The notes beneath the pieces were generated by a model that was not told where the DNA came from, ran no database searches, and saw only the letters and a list, made by a program, of their open reading frames with translations. Shown here one piece after another: positions 52,216 to 60,091 of a stretch of DNA of 64,000 bases. The stretch comes from Cohnella sp. GbtcB17 (GTDB lineage Bacteria > Bacillota > Bacilli > Paenibacillales > Paenibacillaceae). The stretch lies in the NCBI RefSeq assembly GCF_019091135.1, contig NZ_JAGXJW010000019.1, positions 1 to 64,000 on the forward strand, written 5' to 3'. Both the position numbers and the translations under genes were made by a program. Within the stretch, counting starts at the first letter, position 1, and each line of letters begins with the position of its first letter.

Positions 52216-52271
52216 CGGAAAATCAAAAGGGCGATGCAGGAAATTCCTCTGCTTCGTCCTTTTGATTTTCG
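52216..52271 (+). terminator. Long terminator-like hairpin closing the glycan locus
   Basis: The arms (52216-52240 and 52249-52271) pair over about 22 bp with two mismatches and a one-base bulge around a short loop; the outer part is AAAATC/GATTTT. It lies 37 bp after the stop of the DUF5107-TPR gene. The T-rich 3' arm would act as the U tract, in either direction. Confidence 0.75.
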
Positions 52272-52360
52272 CAACCTATCCTATTTTCTCGAGGGCGCCG
52301 GCCGGGACGTTACCTATGTCCCTAGAACTAAAAATAAACGCATAAAACATGATTTTTGTG

Positions 52361-52381
52361 GTAATATGTAGAAAATATTAC
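52361..52381 (+). promoter_or_regulatory. Inverted repeat before the AT-rich gene
   Basis: GTAATAT (52361-52367) and ATATTAC (52375-52381) form a perfect 7-bp inverted repeat with a 7-nt spacer, just before the GGAGGG ribosome binding site. It could be an operator or an RNA hairpin. A -10 resembling TAATAT lies within the left arm. Confidence 0.4.
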
Positions 52382-52395
52382 ATGGAGGGCGATTT

Positions 52396-53010
52396 TTGTT
52401 GAAAAAGAGAAGAAGAGGTCTTGGGTGCCTGGTTTTGATTTTGTTTGTGATATTAGTTGGGGTTATTGTAAACGTATCCCGAAATTCTGATCCGACAAGT
52501 ACAGGTCAGAATGCGGGCAAAGCTGAGGTAAGCGCTGAAGAATTGAAGAAACAAGGGCTGGAGTTTGACGAACAAGCTTGGAAGGATTATTTAACGATGT
52601 ACGAGACGCATAACTCCTTTATGAAAAATATGAGTGCTTACTCCGAAGGCAAAATATCCAAATTGGACTTTTACGATTATTGTAAAGATTTAGAAGGCTG
52701 GTTTGCTAAAGCCTCTATTAGTTTTAACTACGCAAAGACAGAGGATGAGAGAACGTATCTTTCTACCTTTCAAACTTTTGCATTAGCAGATCAGACTGCC
52801 GCTAAAAGCATCATTAAATATTTGGATTCAAATGCTACGAAGGACTTGTCCAACGCGAGGGTGCAAATCCAAAGGGCTACCGAAGCAGCCACGACTATTT
52901 CTAGTAATAGGGTTATCCTTCTTTCAAAGATCGGAGTCACCAAAGAAGAATCGGATAAAATGCTCAAAGAAGCGGTCGCAGATGTAAAAGCGCTGGATTC
53001 TAAAAAATAA
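52396..53010 (+). CDS. Membrane-anchored protein of unknown function, AT-rich
   Basis: A 204-aa protein starting at TTG 52396 (GGAGGG 6 nt upstream; a second TTG follows at 52399). A basic N-terminus is followed by one membrane segment (about 9-27, LGCLVLILFVILVGVIVNV), and then by a helical extracellular part (KDYLTMYETHNSFMKNM, AKSIIKYLDSNATKDL). I recognise no family. GC is about 40% by eye with many AAA, ATT and TTA codons, unlike the GC-rich neighbours. Acquisition from a low-GC Firmicute is likely. It lies between the glycan locus and sporulation genes without evident partners. Confidence 0.7.
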   Translation: MLKKRRRGLGCLVLILFVILVGVIVNVSRNSDPTSTGQNAGKAEVSAEELKKQGLEFDEQAWKDYLTMYETHNSFMKNMSAYSEGKISKLDFYDYCKDLEGWFAKASISFNYAKTEDERTYLSTFQTFALADQTAAKSIIKYLDSNATKDLSNARVQIQRATEAATTISSNRVILLSKIGVTKEESDKMLKEAVADVKALDSKK

Positions 53011-53023
53011 TTATCGACTAGCC

Positions 53024-53307
53024 GGCTACTTTCCCCAACGAATGAACTTGTTGATTAACGCGTAAAGAGGGCTCGATTCGGGTTCTGCCAATCTGTACAG
53101 GTCGCCGATCAGATCGGCGAACAGGAAGGGCAGAAGACCGATTGCGAGCGCGGCGACGACGATCCCGACTGTTAAGCTGCGAATGATTCGGCTCCAGGCG
53201 ATCATGGGGCTCATCTCCTTTAATATGAGTTCAAGTGTACGACGAAGAAGCGACCGCCCCGGCTCGGGTGCGATCGCTTTTCCCGTTTATACGACAGCTT
53301 CCCGCTT
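53024..53307. repeat. Intact partner of the repeat at 34846-35117
   Basis: It contains the 59-aa gene, the intergenic hairpin (53248-53279, 13-bp stem with two mismatches) and the 3' end of yhbH. The source copy is probably this one because both genes are intact here. Confidence 0.8.
53026..53205 (-). CDS. 59-residue membrane protein downstream of yhbH
   Basis: From ATG 53205 (MIAWSRIIRSLTVG) with AAGGAG 9 nt upstream; the ATG three codons earlier abuts that site directly and is unlikely. One long hydrophobic segment (about 10-30, TVGIVVAALAIGLLPFLFA) is followed by a short soluble tail (ALINKFIRWGK). A decayed copy at 34848-35015 conserves most residues, which supports its reality as a gene. 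It lies 82 bp after yhbH on the same strand; function is unknown. Confidence 0.7.
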   Translation of the reverse strand: MIAWSRIIRSLTVGIVVAALAIGLLPFLFADLIGDLYRLAEPESSPLYALINKFIRWGK

Positions 53308-54444
53308 CTTGAAAAACGTCTTCAGCGCATTGTACACTTCGGCCTTCTCGCGGATGACGTAATAAAGGAACTGCTGATGATCCAGATGCTTGTAGGCCGA
53401 CATCAGCGTGCTCGAGCGATTGTATTGATTGACTTCGCCATAGCCGAAAATGTTGGCGCGGCCGAGCAGCTCCTTTATCAGACGCACGCAGCGCTCGTTG
53501 TCGCTCGTCAGGTTGTCGCCGTCGGAGAAGTGGAACGGATAAATGTTGTAGCTCGACGTCGGATACCGGCTGTCGAGAATCTCGAGCGCCTTCAGGTAGG
53601 CGGACGAGCAGATCGTGCCGCCGCTCTCTCCGCGTGTGAAAAACTCTTCCTCGGTCACTTCCTTCGCTTCGGTATGGTGCGCGATGAAGACGATCTCGAC
53701 CTTCTCGTACTGCCGCCTCAGGAAGCGGGTCATCCAGAAGAAGAACGAACGTGCGCAGTACTTTTCGAAGGTGCCCATCGATCCCGACGTATCCATCATC
53801 GCGATGATGACGGCGTTGTTCTGCGGCTTCACGATCTCCTCCCACGTCTTGAACCGGAGGTCGTCCGGCGAGATGCCGGCGATCTCGGCACGTCCGTCGC
53901 GGGAATTGCGCCTCAGGTTTTCGAGGATCGTCCGCTTCTTGTCGATGTTGGACATGATGCCCTTGCGCCGCACGTCCGTGAACCGGATCTCGGTCGACTC
54001 GATGATTTCCTTGTCTTTGCGCTTGAGATAGGGCAGCTCCAGCTCCTCGAACAGCATGTTTTCGAGCTCCGCGATCGAGATCTCGGCTTCCACGACATCC
54101 TCGCCGGGCTCGCTTCCCGCCCCTTCGCCTTTGCCGCCTTTCGGCGCCGGATCGGTGCCGAGCACGTCGCCGACCTGGCTGTCGCCGTCCCCCTGGCCGA
54201 CGTGTTTCTTCTTATTATGGTTGTACACGATATGGTATTCGTCCATGCTGCGGATCGGGATTTTGATGATTTGCTTGCCGTTCGACATGACGATGTTTTC
54301 TTCGGACAGCAGGTCGGGCAGGTTCTGCTTGAGCGCCTCGCGCACTTTTTTCTGGTGGCGCGACTGATCCTGGTAGCCTTTGCGGTGAAGCGACCAATCT
54401 TCTCGCGACAAAATAAAGGACGGCTTGTTCACGATTTTTCGCAC
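53287..54444 (-). CDS. yhbH: Sporulation protein YhbH
   Basis: A 385-aa protein with the family's DUF444/YeaH-YhbH features: an N-terminal [19 protein letters not shown], a central acidic Gly-rich segment (about 95-115), and a C-terminal vWA-like domain with the MIDAS-type motif MDTSGSMG and later FSDGDN and TSDNERC. The start is GTG 54444; a GTG four codons later is possible, as AAGGGG lies close to both. YhbH is mother-cell expressed during sporulation in Bacillus subtilis and is normally partnered with the PrkA kinase, which is not in the window. Confidence 0.93.
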   Translation of the reverse strand: MRKIVNKPSFILSREDWSLHRKGYQDQSRHQKKVREALKQNLPDLLSEENIVMSNGKQIIKIPIRSMDEYHIVYNHNKKKHVGQGDGDSQVGDVLGTDPAPKGGKGEGAGSEPGEDVVEAEISIAELENMLFEELELPYLKRKDKEIIESTEIRFTDVRRKGIMSNIDKKRTILENLRRNSRDGRAEIAGISPDDLRFKTWEEIVKPQNNAVIIAMMDTSGSMGTFEKYCARSFFFWMTRFLRRQYEKVEIVFIAHHTEAKEVTEEEFFTRGESGGTICSSAYLKALEILDSRYPTSSYNIYPFHFSDGDNLTSDNERCVRLIKELLGRANIFGYGEVNQYNRSSTLMSAYKHLDHQQFLYYVIREKAEVYNALKTFFKKREAVV

Positions 54445-54641
54445 CCCTTTTCAGCCTTTTTGCTCCGGTATGCATTTAATATATTCGGCTTCGGCCATAC
54501 GATGTGTGCGAATTGGAGCAACGTCCGCGCGAGCGGTTTGATTTTCCGATTCTGACGCGCATACAATAGGGTAAAGGGATGAAAAAGAATGTTTTGAATC
54601 ATCATGAAAATGATGATAAACGAAAAGGAGCGATGAGACGG

Positions 54642-54962
54642 GTGAAGGATACGATCGATAAAATGATCTCGCTGGGATTGGGCGTCGTCGTCGCGAGCAA
54701 GGAGCAGATCGAGAAGACGGTAGACGAGCTGGTGAAAAAAGGCGAGGTCGGCCGCGAGGAGTCCAAAGGGCTGGTCGACGAGCTGCTGCGCAAAGGCGCG
54801 GAGGCGAGGAGCAAGATCGAGTCGATGGCGCAGGAGAAGGCAAGCGCCTTCCGCGGCGACGGCCGGTTCGTCACTCGCGAGGAGCTGACCGCGATCCAGC
54901 TCAGGCTGGAGGCGCTTGAGGAGAAGATGCGCCAGTTCGAGACGCGTCCGGAACAGATGTGA
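54642..54962 (+). CDS. Phasin-like/polyhydroxyalkanoate-granule-associated helical protein
   Basis: About 106 aa from GTG 54642 (AAGGAG 11 nt upstream); the open frame extends to ATG 54579 with an extra 21 residues, so the start is uncertain. The sequence is helical: DKMISLGLGVVVASKEQIEK, then VDELVKKGEVGREESKGLVD, and a coiled-coil-like C-terminus (ALEEKMRQFETRP). This matches the small phasin-like proteins that many Bacilli carry next to a UbiB-family gene. A role on storage granules or in membrane association is inferred. It is followed 13 bp later by the UbiB-like gene. Confidence 0.7.
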   Translation: MKDTIDKMISLGLGVVVASKEQIEKTVDELVKKGEVGREESKGLVDELLRKGAEARSKIESMAQEKASAFRGDGRFVTREELTAIQLRLEALEEKMRQFETRPEQM

Positions 54963-54975
54963 GCGCGGTGTCCCT

Positions 54976-56649
54976 ATGAGCGCCGGAAAAAGAATAAGGC
55001 AGCTTCGGCGTTACCGGACGATCGCAGCGGCGCTCGCGCGCAACGGCTTCGGCTATGTGTCCGACGAGCTCGGACTCGTCGACAAGCTGGCGATCTTCCG
55101 CGTGGCCGAGCGCAAGGATATCAAGGCCAAAAGCATCGGCGTCCGGCTTCGCCATATGCTCGAGGACCTCGGCCCGACCTTCGTGAAGCTCGGGCAGCTC
55201 GCCAGCACGCGTCCCGATCTGATCCCGGTGCCGATTCTGAAGGAGCTCGAGCAACTGCAGGATCAAGTGCCGCCTTTTGCGTTCGCGGAGGCGGCGCGCA
55301 TTATCGAGCGGGAGCTGGGCGCCCCTGTCGGCACGCTGTTCGCCGAATTCGACGAGACGCCGATCGCGGCCGCTTCGATCGGACAAGTGTACCGCGCTTC
55401 GCTGCCGGACGGGACGCAGGTCGCGGTGAAGGTGCAGCGGCCGGGCATCTCGGCGCAGATGGAGACGGATCTCGAGATTCTGGCGGATCTGACCCGGCTC
55501 GCGGAGCACCGTCTCGAATGGGCGCGGCAATATCGGCTGCGGGATATGGTCGAGGAGCTTGCGAGGGCGCTGCGGACCGAGCTGGACTACGGCGCCGAAG
55601 CGCGCAATGGAGAGCGGTTCGCCCGCATGAGCGAGAAGTGGGCGCATGTCGAAGTGCCGAATATTCATTGGGACTTCTGCTCGAGGCGGGTCCTGACGAT
55701 GGATTACATAGAAGGGATCAAGCTGTCGGACCGGGTGCAACTGGACGCCGCGGGGCTGCCTCGACGCCTGCTCGCCGAACGCTACGCCGAGTCTATTTTC
55801 GAGCAGGCGCTCGTTGAGGGCTTTTTTCACGGCGATCCGCATCCGGGCAACGTGCTCGCACTCCCGGACGGCCGTCTCGCGCTGCTCGACTTCGGCATGG
55901 TCGGACGGCTGACGCCGACTGCCAAGCGCAACTTCGCCGCCTTCGTGATCGCGCTCAAAAACCAGAGCACAAAAGGCGTCGTCCGGGCGATCGGCAATAT
56001 GGGCGTCATTCCCGAGTCCGCGGACGAGGAGCTTCTGTACGCCGATATAGACGAGATGCGGGAGAAATACTACAAGGTCCCGTTTAATCAAATCTCGATG
56101 GGCGAAGCCGTGCAGGATCTGTTCGCCGTCGCGTTCCGGCATCAGATTCGCGTGCCGACCGAGCTCACGCTGCTCGGCAAGTCGCTGCTCACGATGGAAG
56201 GCGTCGTGTCCGCGCTCGAACCCGGCTTCAGCATCTTCGACGTGGCCGAGCCGTTCGGCAAGAGGCTGCTTCGCGAGCAGCTGAATCCGACGCGGATCGC
56301 CAAAGCGTGGATCGAAGAAGCGCCGGAGTTCGTGGAGCTGATCCGCGACGTGCCGGCGGGCCTGCGGCAATGGGCGTCGCTCGTCCACAAAGGCAGGGTT
56401 CGCGCAGAGGTCGAGATCGGGAACCTCGACGCGATGACGCGCAAGCTGAACCGGATCAGCAACCGGCTGTCGTTCAGCATCGTGCTGCTGGCGCTCAGCA
56501 TTATTATGGCGGGGCTCATCATCGGCGCCGCGCTTGGACATGCCGAGACGTCGATCTGGCGATTTCCCATCATCGAGACGGGTTTCGTCATCGCCGCGCT
56601 CATGTTCGGCTGGCTCATTTACGCAATTATTCGTTCCGGCAGATTTTAG
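54976..56649 (+). CDS. UbiB/ABC1-family protein kinase-like ATPase
   Basis: A 557-aa protein from ATG 54976 (MSAGKRIRQLRRY). ABC1 hallmarks are present: the KxGQ motif (FVKLGQLASTRPD), the Ala-rich loop and Lys of TQVAVKVQRPG, the catalytic-loop-equivalent HGDPHPGN, and the metal-binding LDFGMVG. Two membrane helices close the C-terminus (about 505-550). The family supports isoprenoid-quinone metabolism in other bacteria; which lipid it handles here is unknown. It follows the phasin-like gene closely, a pairing common in Bacilli. Confidence 0.93.
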   Translation: MSAGKRIRQLRRYRTIAAALARNGFGYVSDELGLVDKLAIFRVAERKDIKAKSIGVRLRHMLEDLGPTFVKLGQLASTRPDLIPVPILKELEQLQDQVPPFAFAEAARIIERELGAPVGTLFAEFDETPIAAASIGQVYRASLPDGTQVAVKVQRPGISAQMETDLEILADLTRLAEHRLEWARQYRLRDMVEELARALRTELDYGAEARNGERFARMSEKWAHVEVPNIHWDFCSRRVLTMDYIEGIKLSDRVQLDAAGLPRRLLAERYAESIFEQALVEGFFHGDPHPGNVLALPDGRLALLDFGMVGRLTPTAKRNFAAFVIALKNQSTKGVVRAIGNMGVIPESADEELLYADIDEMREKYYKVPFNQISMGEAVQDLFAVAFRHQIRVPTELTLLGKSLLTMEGVVSALEPGFSIFDVAEPFGKRLLREQLNPTRIAKAWIEEAPEFVELIRDVPAGLRQWASLVHKGRVRAEVEIGNLDAMTRKLNRISNRLSFSIVLLALSIIMAGLIIGAALGHAETSIWRFPIIETGFVIAALMFGWLIYAIIRSGRF

Positions 56650-56661
56650 CTTGGACAAGTC

Positions 56662-56710
56662 ACAGCCTCGGGGACCATCCTGCGACATGGCAGGACGCCT
56701 CCGAGGCTGT
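56662..56710. terminator. Long hairpin between convergent genes
   Basis: ACAGCCTCGG (56662-56671) and CCGAGGCTGT (56701-56710) form a perfect 10-bp stem, with an inner perfect stem TCCTGC/GCAGGA (56678-56683/56690-56695). There is no T tract on either side, so it may act as a bidirectional terminator by stability alone. Confidence 0.6.
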
Positions 56711-56721
56711 CTGTCATTCGC

Positions 56722-57567
56722 TTATTTGACCGCGCCGGCCGTAATGCCGCTCGCGATCTTGCGCTGGAACAAAATGTAGACGACGAGCACCGGTATAATC
56801 GTGATTAGCAGCGCGGCAAACAGCGGGCCCCATTCGGTGCGGTATTGCATCTCGGCCTGCAGGACGCCGATCTCGACGGGGAGCGTGTATTGCTTCGGAT
56901 CGTTGATCAGCACCGTGCCCACGACGTATTCGTTCCAGATGTTCAGGACGTTGATGATGGCGACGGTGACGAGCCCGGGCTGCGAAAGGGGAAGCATGAT
57001 CCTGAAAAAAGTGCCGTAGTACGAGGCCCCGTCGATAACCGCCGACTCCTCGAGCTCCTTGGGCAGCGATTTGAAAAATCCGACGAGCACGAACACGCCG
57101 AAGGCGAGCACGCTCGAGGCGTATACGAGGATAAGACCGAACCACGTGTTGATCAGGTGGAGCGAATTCAGCAGGAAAAACAGCGGGATGAGCGCCAGCA
57201 CGAACGGCACCATCATCGAAGCGATATAGAACAGGTAGAGTAGGCCGCTGCCCTTAAAGGAATAGCGGGCGAGGACGTACGCCGTGGAGGCCGAGAGCAA
57301 GAGCCCGAGCGCGGTCGATCCGGCGGTGATGACGAGCGAATTGACGAAGTACGCATCGAAATTGTATTTATCCCATACATACGAGAAGTTGGACCAGAGC
57401 AGCGGCAGCTTCGGCAGCGCCCAAGGCGCATTGGCCAGAAACTGGGCGTTGTTTTTCAAGGCGTCCAGCAGCGTCCATGCCAGCGGGTACAGCACCGCGA
57501 GGCTCCATACGAGCAGAATCGCGTAAAATATCGTTTTGGCGGCCGGGTTGCGAAGTCCCAGTTTCAT
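56722..57567 (-). CDS. Carbohydrate ABC transporter permease (MalG-type)
   Basis: A 281-aa six-helix permease of the carbohydrate-uptake-1 family, downstream partner of the next gene. The cytoplasmic EAA loop is ELEESAVIDGASYYGTFF, followed by PLSQPGLVTV, and the C-terminus is RKIASGITAGAVK, the CUT1 signature. It is the last gene of the minus-strand sugar operon and lies 12 bp after its partner. Confidence 0.93.
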   Translation of the reverse strand: MKLGLRNPAAKTIFYAILLVWSLAVLYPLAWTLLDALKNNAQFLANAPWALPKLPLLWSNFSYVWDKYNFDAYFVNSLVITAGSTALGLLLSASTAYVLARYSFKGSGLLYLFYIASMMVPFVLALIPLFFLLNSLHLINTWFGLILVYASSVLAFGVFVLVGFFKSLPKELEESAVIDGASYYGTFFRIMLPLSQPGLVTVAIINVLNIWNEYVVGTVLINDPKQYTLPVEIGVLQAEMQYRTEWGPLFAALLITIIPVLVVYILFQRKIASGITAGAVK

Positions 57568-57579
57568 CGTCGTATCCCC

Positions 57580-58485
57580 CTAACTCATCTCGATCGTTTC
57601 CCGGTGCAGCAGCCGCTGTAAGGCGACGGTCGTGATCAGCGACGTGACCAGGATGAGCACGCCGATCGCGGCGCCGAAGCCGAAGTGGTATTGCCGGAAC
57701 GCCATTTGGTACAAATACGAACCCATGACCTGCGTCGTATTGTCCGGGCCGCCCTCGGTCATGATCCAGACGATGACGAAGGAGCCGTTCAACGTCGTCA
57801 TCATGATATTGATGATCGACACCTTCATTTGTTCCCAGACGAGCGGCAGCGTGATATGGCAAAATTGATGCCATTGGTTCGCGCCCTCCAGTTCGGCGGC
57901 CTCGTACAGGGAGTCCGGCACGTTCTGGATCGCCGCGATGAGCAGGATCATGTAGAAGCCGATTCCCGCCCAGATCGACGGCGGCAGCAGCATCCAGATC
58001 GTATGCGAGGTGAAGCCGAGCCATGTAATCGCGACCGGTTCCTTCGTGAAGAGGGAGAGGAAGGCGTTCAGGAAGCCGATCTGCGGATTGTATATGAAGT
58101 TCCAGAGGACGCCGATGACGACCACGGAGATGACGTTCGGGATAAAGTAGATCGAGCGGAAAAAGCCGGACATGCGGAAGCCGAATCGGGTGAGCGCTAC
58201 CGCGAAAAACGTCGCGAGCAGCATGATGCCGACGATCTTGCCGGCCACGAGGAAGTAATCGTTGCCGAGCGCCTGCCAGACGATCGGGTCGTGCAGCATG
58301 TCCTTGAAATTTTGCAGGCCGATAAAGTCCATATGATCCGACATGCCGGACCAGTCGAAGAGCGAGTAGTATAAGGCTTTGATGACCGGGTAGATGGTAA
58401 AGACGCAGAAAAAGGCAAGCGTCGGAATCGTAAAGCTGGCGATGAACAAGCCGCGCTGCCATTTGGCGGTACCGGATGTCTTCAA
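57580..58485 (-). CDS. Carbohydrate ABC transporter permease (MalF-type)
   Basis: A 301-aa six-helix permease starting at TTG 58485 with a purine-rich GGAAAGGACGGGGG stretch upstream. TM1 has TLAFFCVFTIYPVIKALYYS. The EAA loop is EAAELEGANQWHQF, followed by PLVWEQMKVS. It would form the channel with the MalG-type partner. The ATPase is not encoded here. Confidence 0.92.
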   Translation of the reverse strand: MKTSGTAKWQRGLFIASFTIPTLAFFCVFTIYPVIKALYYSLFDWSGMSDHMDFIGLQNFKDMLHDPIVWQALGNDYFLVAGKIVGIMLLATFFAVALTRFGFRMSGFFRSIYFIPNVISVVVIGVLWNFIYNPQIGFLNAFLSLFTKEPVAITWLGFTSHTIWMLLPPSIWAGIGFYMILLIAAIQNVPDSLYEAAELEGANQWHQFCHITLPLVWEQMKVSIINIMMTTLNGSFVIVWIMTEGGPDNTTQVMGSYLYQMAFRQYHFGFGAAIGVLILVTSLITTVALQRLLHRETIEMS

Positions 58486-58517
58486 GTGGGCCCCCGTCCT
58501 TTCCTATCCATGAGCCG

Positions 58518-58544
58518 AAGGAGACCCGGCTGCCGGGCCTCCTT
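58518..58544 (-). terminator. Hairpin between binding-protein and permease genes
   Basis: AAGGAGACCCGGC and GCCGGGCCTCCTT (plus strand) form a 12-of-13 bp stem with a one-nt loop overlap region. It has no T tract and sits in the same position as the hairpin at 32685-32715. Confidence 0.55.
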
Positions 58545-58568
58545 GAGCCTAATGCATGGATGTTATTT

Positions 58569-59963
58569 TTATTTGCTGACCTTGGCGGCGGCGTCGGTCA
58601 CGCGCTTTACCCATTCGTCCGGCGTGATCTTGCCGATCGAGAGCGCGTCGGTCGCGTCCCACATGACTTTCTCGACGTCCGCGTTAAATGTGATCATCGG
58701 GATGACGACCGTGTTCGGATCGGTCAGGAACTTGGCCGCGTCCTTGACGAAGTTCGGCGCGCTGGAGCTGGAGATGTCGCCCTTGATGTTGGACGGCGCG
58801 CCGCTCAGCTCGGCCCACTGCGAAGCTTGCGCTTCGGAGAAGATGAAGGACAGGAACGCCTTGGCCGCTTCCTTGTTTTTCGCCTTGCTCGCGATAGCGA
58901 CCGATGCGGTGGACGTGTTGGCGACGACTTTACCGCCGGCCTTCTGCGTGACCGAAGGGATGAACCCGAAGTCAAATCCGGACGGAATGTCCTTGCTCAT
59001 CTCGTTGGGCAGCCAGAGGCCATTAGGAATGAACGCGTCCTTGTGCTGTAGGAACGACATTTGGGAATCGGTATGATTGATTTGAATGGACGCTTTGTCG
59101 ATGAAGCCCTTGTCGCGCAGCTCGACGATCTTGTTCAAGCCGTCCATGACGGCCGGGCTCTTGAATGCATCGACCTTCGAATCCGCCATGTCCTGCAGGA
59201 TCGAATAGTCGTCGTTGTTCGCCGACACGATCGCGGGGAAGAGGAAGGCGTCCTGGATGTAGTAGGGGTATTTGCCGGTATGAATAAAAGGTGTGACGCC
59301 GGCGGCCTTGATCGTATCAGCGGTCGCGATGAACGAATCGTAGTCGGTCGGCTCGGTCCAGCCCTTTTCCTTGAACAGCGCCTTGTCCCAGAAGATGCCC
59401 CAGGAGTTCAGGACGAGCGGGATGTTGTAAATTTTGCCGTCGTACTGCTGCGGCTGCTGCGCGAGAATGTCCTTGATGAGCGTGCCGTCCACGTTTTTCG
59501 CCGTCTTGAACCATTCGGTCAGATCTTCGACCTGGCCGTCCTCGACCATCTGGCGGTCGTTCAGGCCCGCGCCGTCGATGTAGACGAAGTCGGGCGGATT
59601 GCCGCCGATCCAGCGTGGCTTGTTCTGCTCGTTGATCTTCGGGCCGCCGCTCTCGATGACGTTCAGGTCGGGATTGGCCGCCTTGAAGTCGGCGATGACC
59701 TTCTTCCACCATTTGTCGCCGTAGCCGCCGACGAAGTATTGGATCTCGAAGTCGCCGGTCAGCTTCGCCGGCGCGGCTTCGCCGCTAGCGTCGGCGGAAG
59801 TGCTTGGAGCGGCCGATGCGCTTGCCGAAGCGTTTGGCGCGGCCGAGGATGCGTTCCCCGCGCCGTTGTCCTTGTCGTTCGAGCCGCAGCCCGCGAGCGG
59901 CAGCACCGCCATCGCGGCGGCCAGGCCTACGGCCGCCATCTTTCTGTTCAAAGTCGTTCCCAT
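58569..59963 (-). CDS. Sugar-binding lipoprotein (family-1 solute-binding protein)
   Basis: A 464-aa lipoprotein from ATG 59963 with GGGGAGGG 9 nt upstream; the longer frame to 60026 lacks one. The lipobox is LPLAGC (Cys about 26). A Ser/Ala-rich linker reaches about residue 65. The binding domain has GDKWWKKVIADFKAANPDLN, PDFVYIDGAGLNDRQMVEDG and WGIFWDKALFKEKGWTEPTD. It probably feeds the two downstream permeases. It is unusual in having a second binding-protein gene directly upstream. Confidence 0.92.
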   Translation of the reverse strand: MGTTLNRKMAAVGLAAAMAVLPLAGCGSNDKDNGAGNASSAAPNASASASAAPSTSADASGEAAPAKLTGDFEIQYFVGGYGDKWWKKVIADFKAANPDLNVIESGGPKINEQNKPRWIGGNPPDFVYIDGAGLNDRQMVEDGQVEDLTEWFKTAKNVDGTLIKDILAQQPQQYDGKIYNIPLVLNSWGIFWDKALFKEKGWTEPTDYDSFIATADTIKAAGVTPFIHTGKYPYYIQDAFLFPAIVSANNDDYSILQDMADSKVDAFKSPAVMDGLNKIVELRDKGFIDKASIQINHTDSQMSFLQHKDAFIPNGLWLPNEMSKDIPSGFDFGFIPSVTQKAGGKVVANTSTASVAIASKAKNKEAAKAFLSFIFSEAQASQWAELSGAPSNIKGDISSSSAPNFVKDAAKFLTDPNTVVIPMITFNADVEKVMWDATDALSIGKITPDEWVKRVTDAAAKVSK

Positions 59964-60091
59964 GCAGCAAAACCCTCCCCGGATATGGATGATACGGTCG
60001 CTTAACTTGGCGCCTGCAATCATCATACCGGGGAGGGCGTCGGGGCTCTATCGAATATATTCCGGGAAATCTAGAGGATCTTACGATTGTA

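Noticed and set aside
54901-56688. A 595-codon open frame on the minus strand
   Set aside because: Antisense to the UbiB-family gene, in which all kinase motifs are present.
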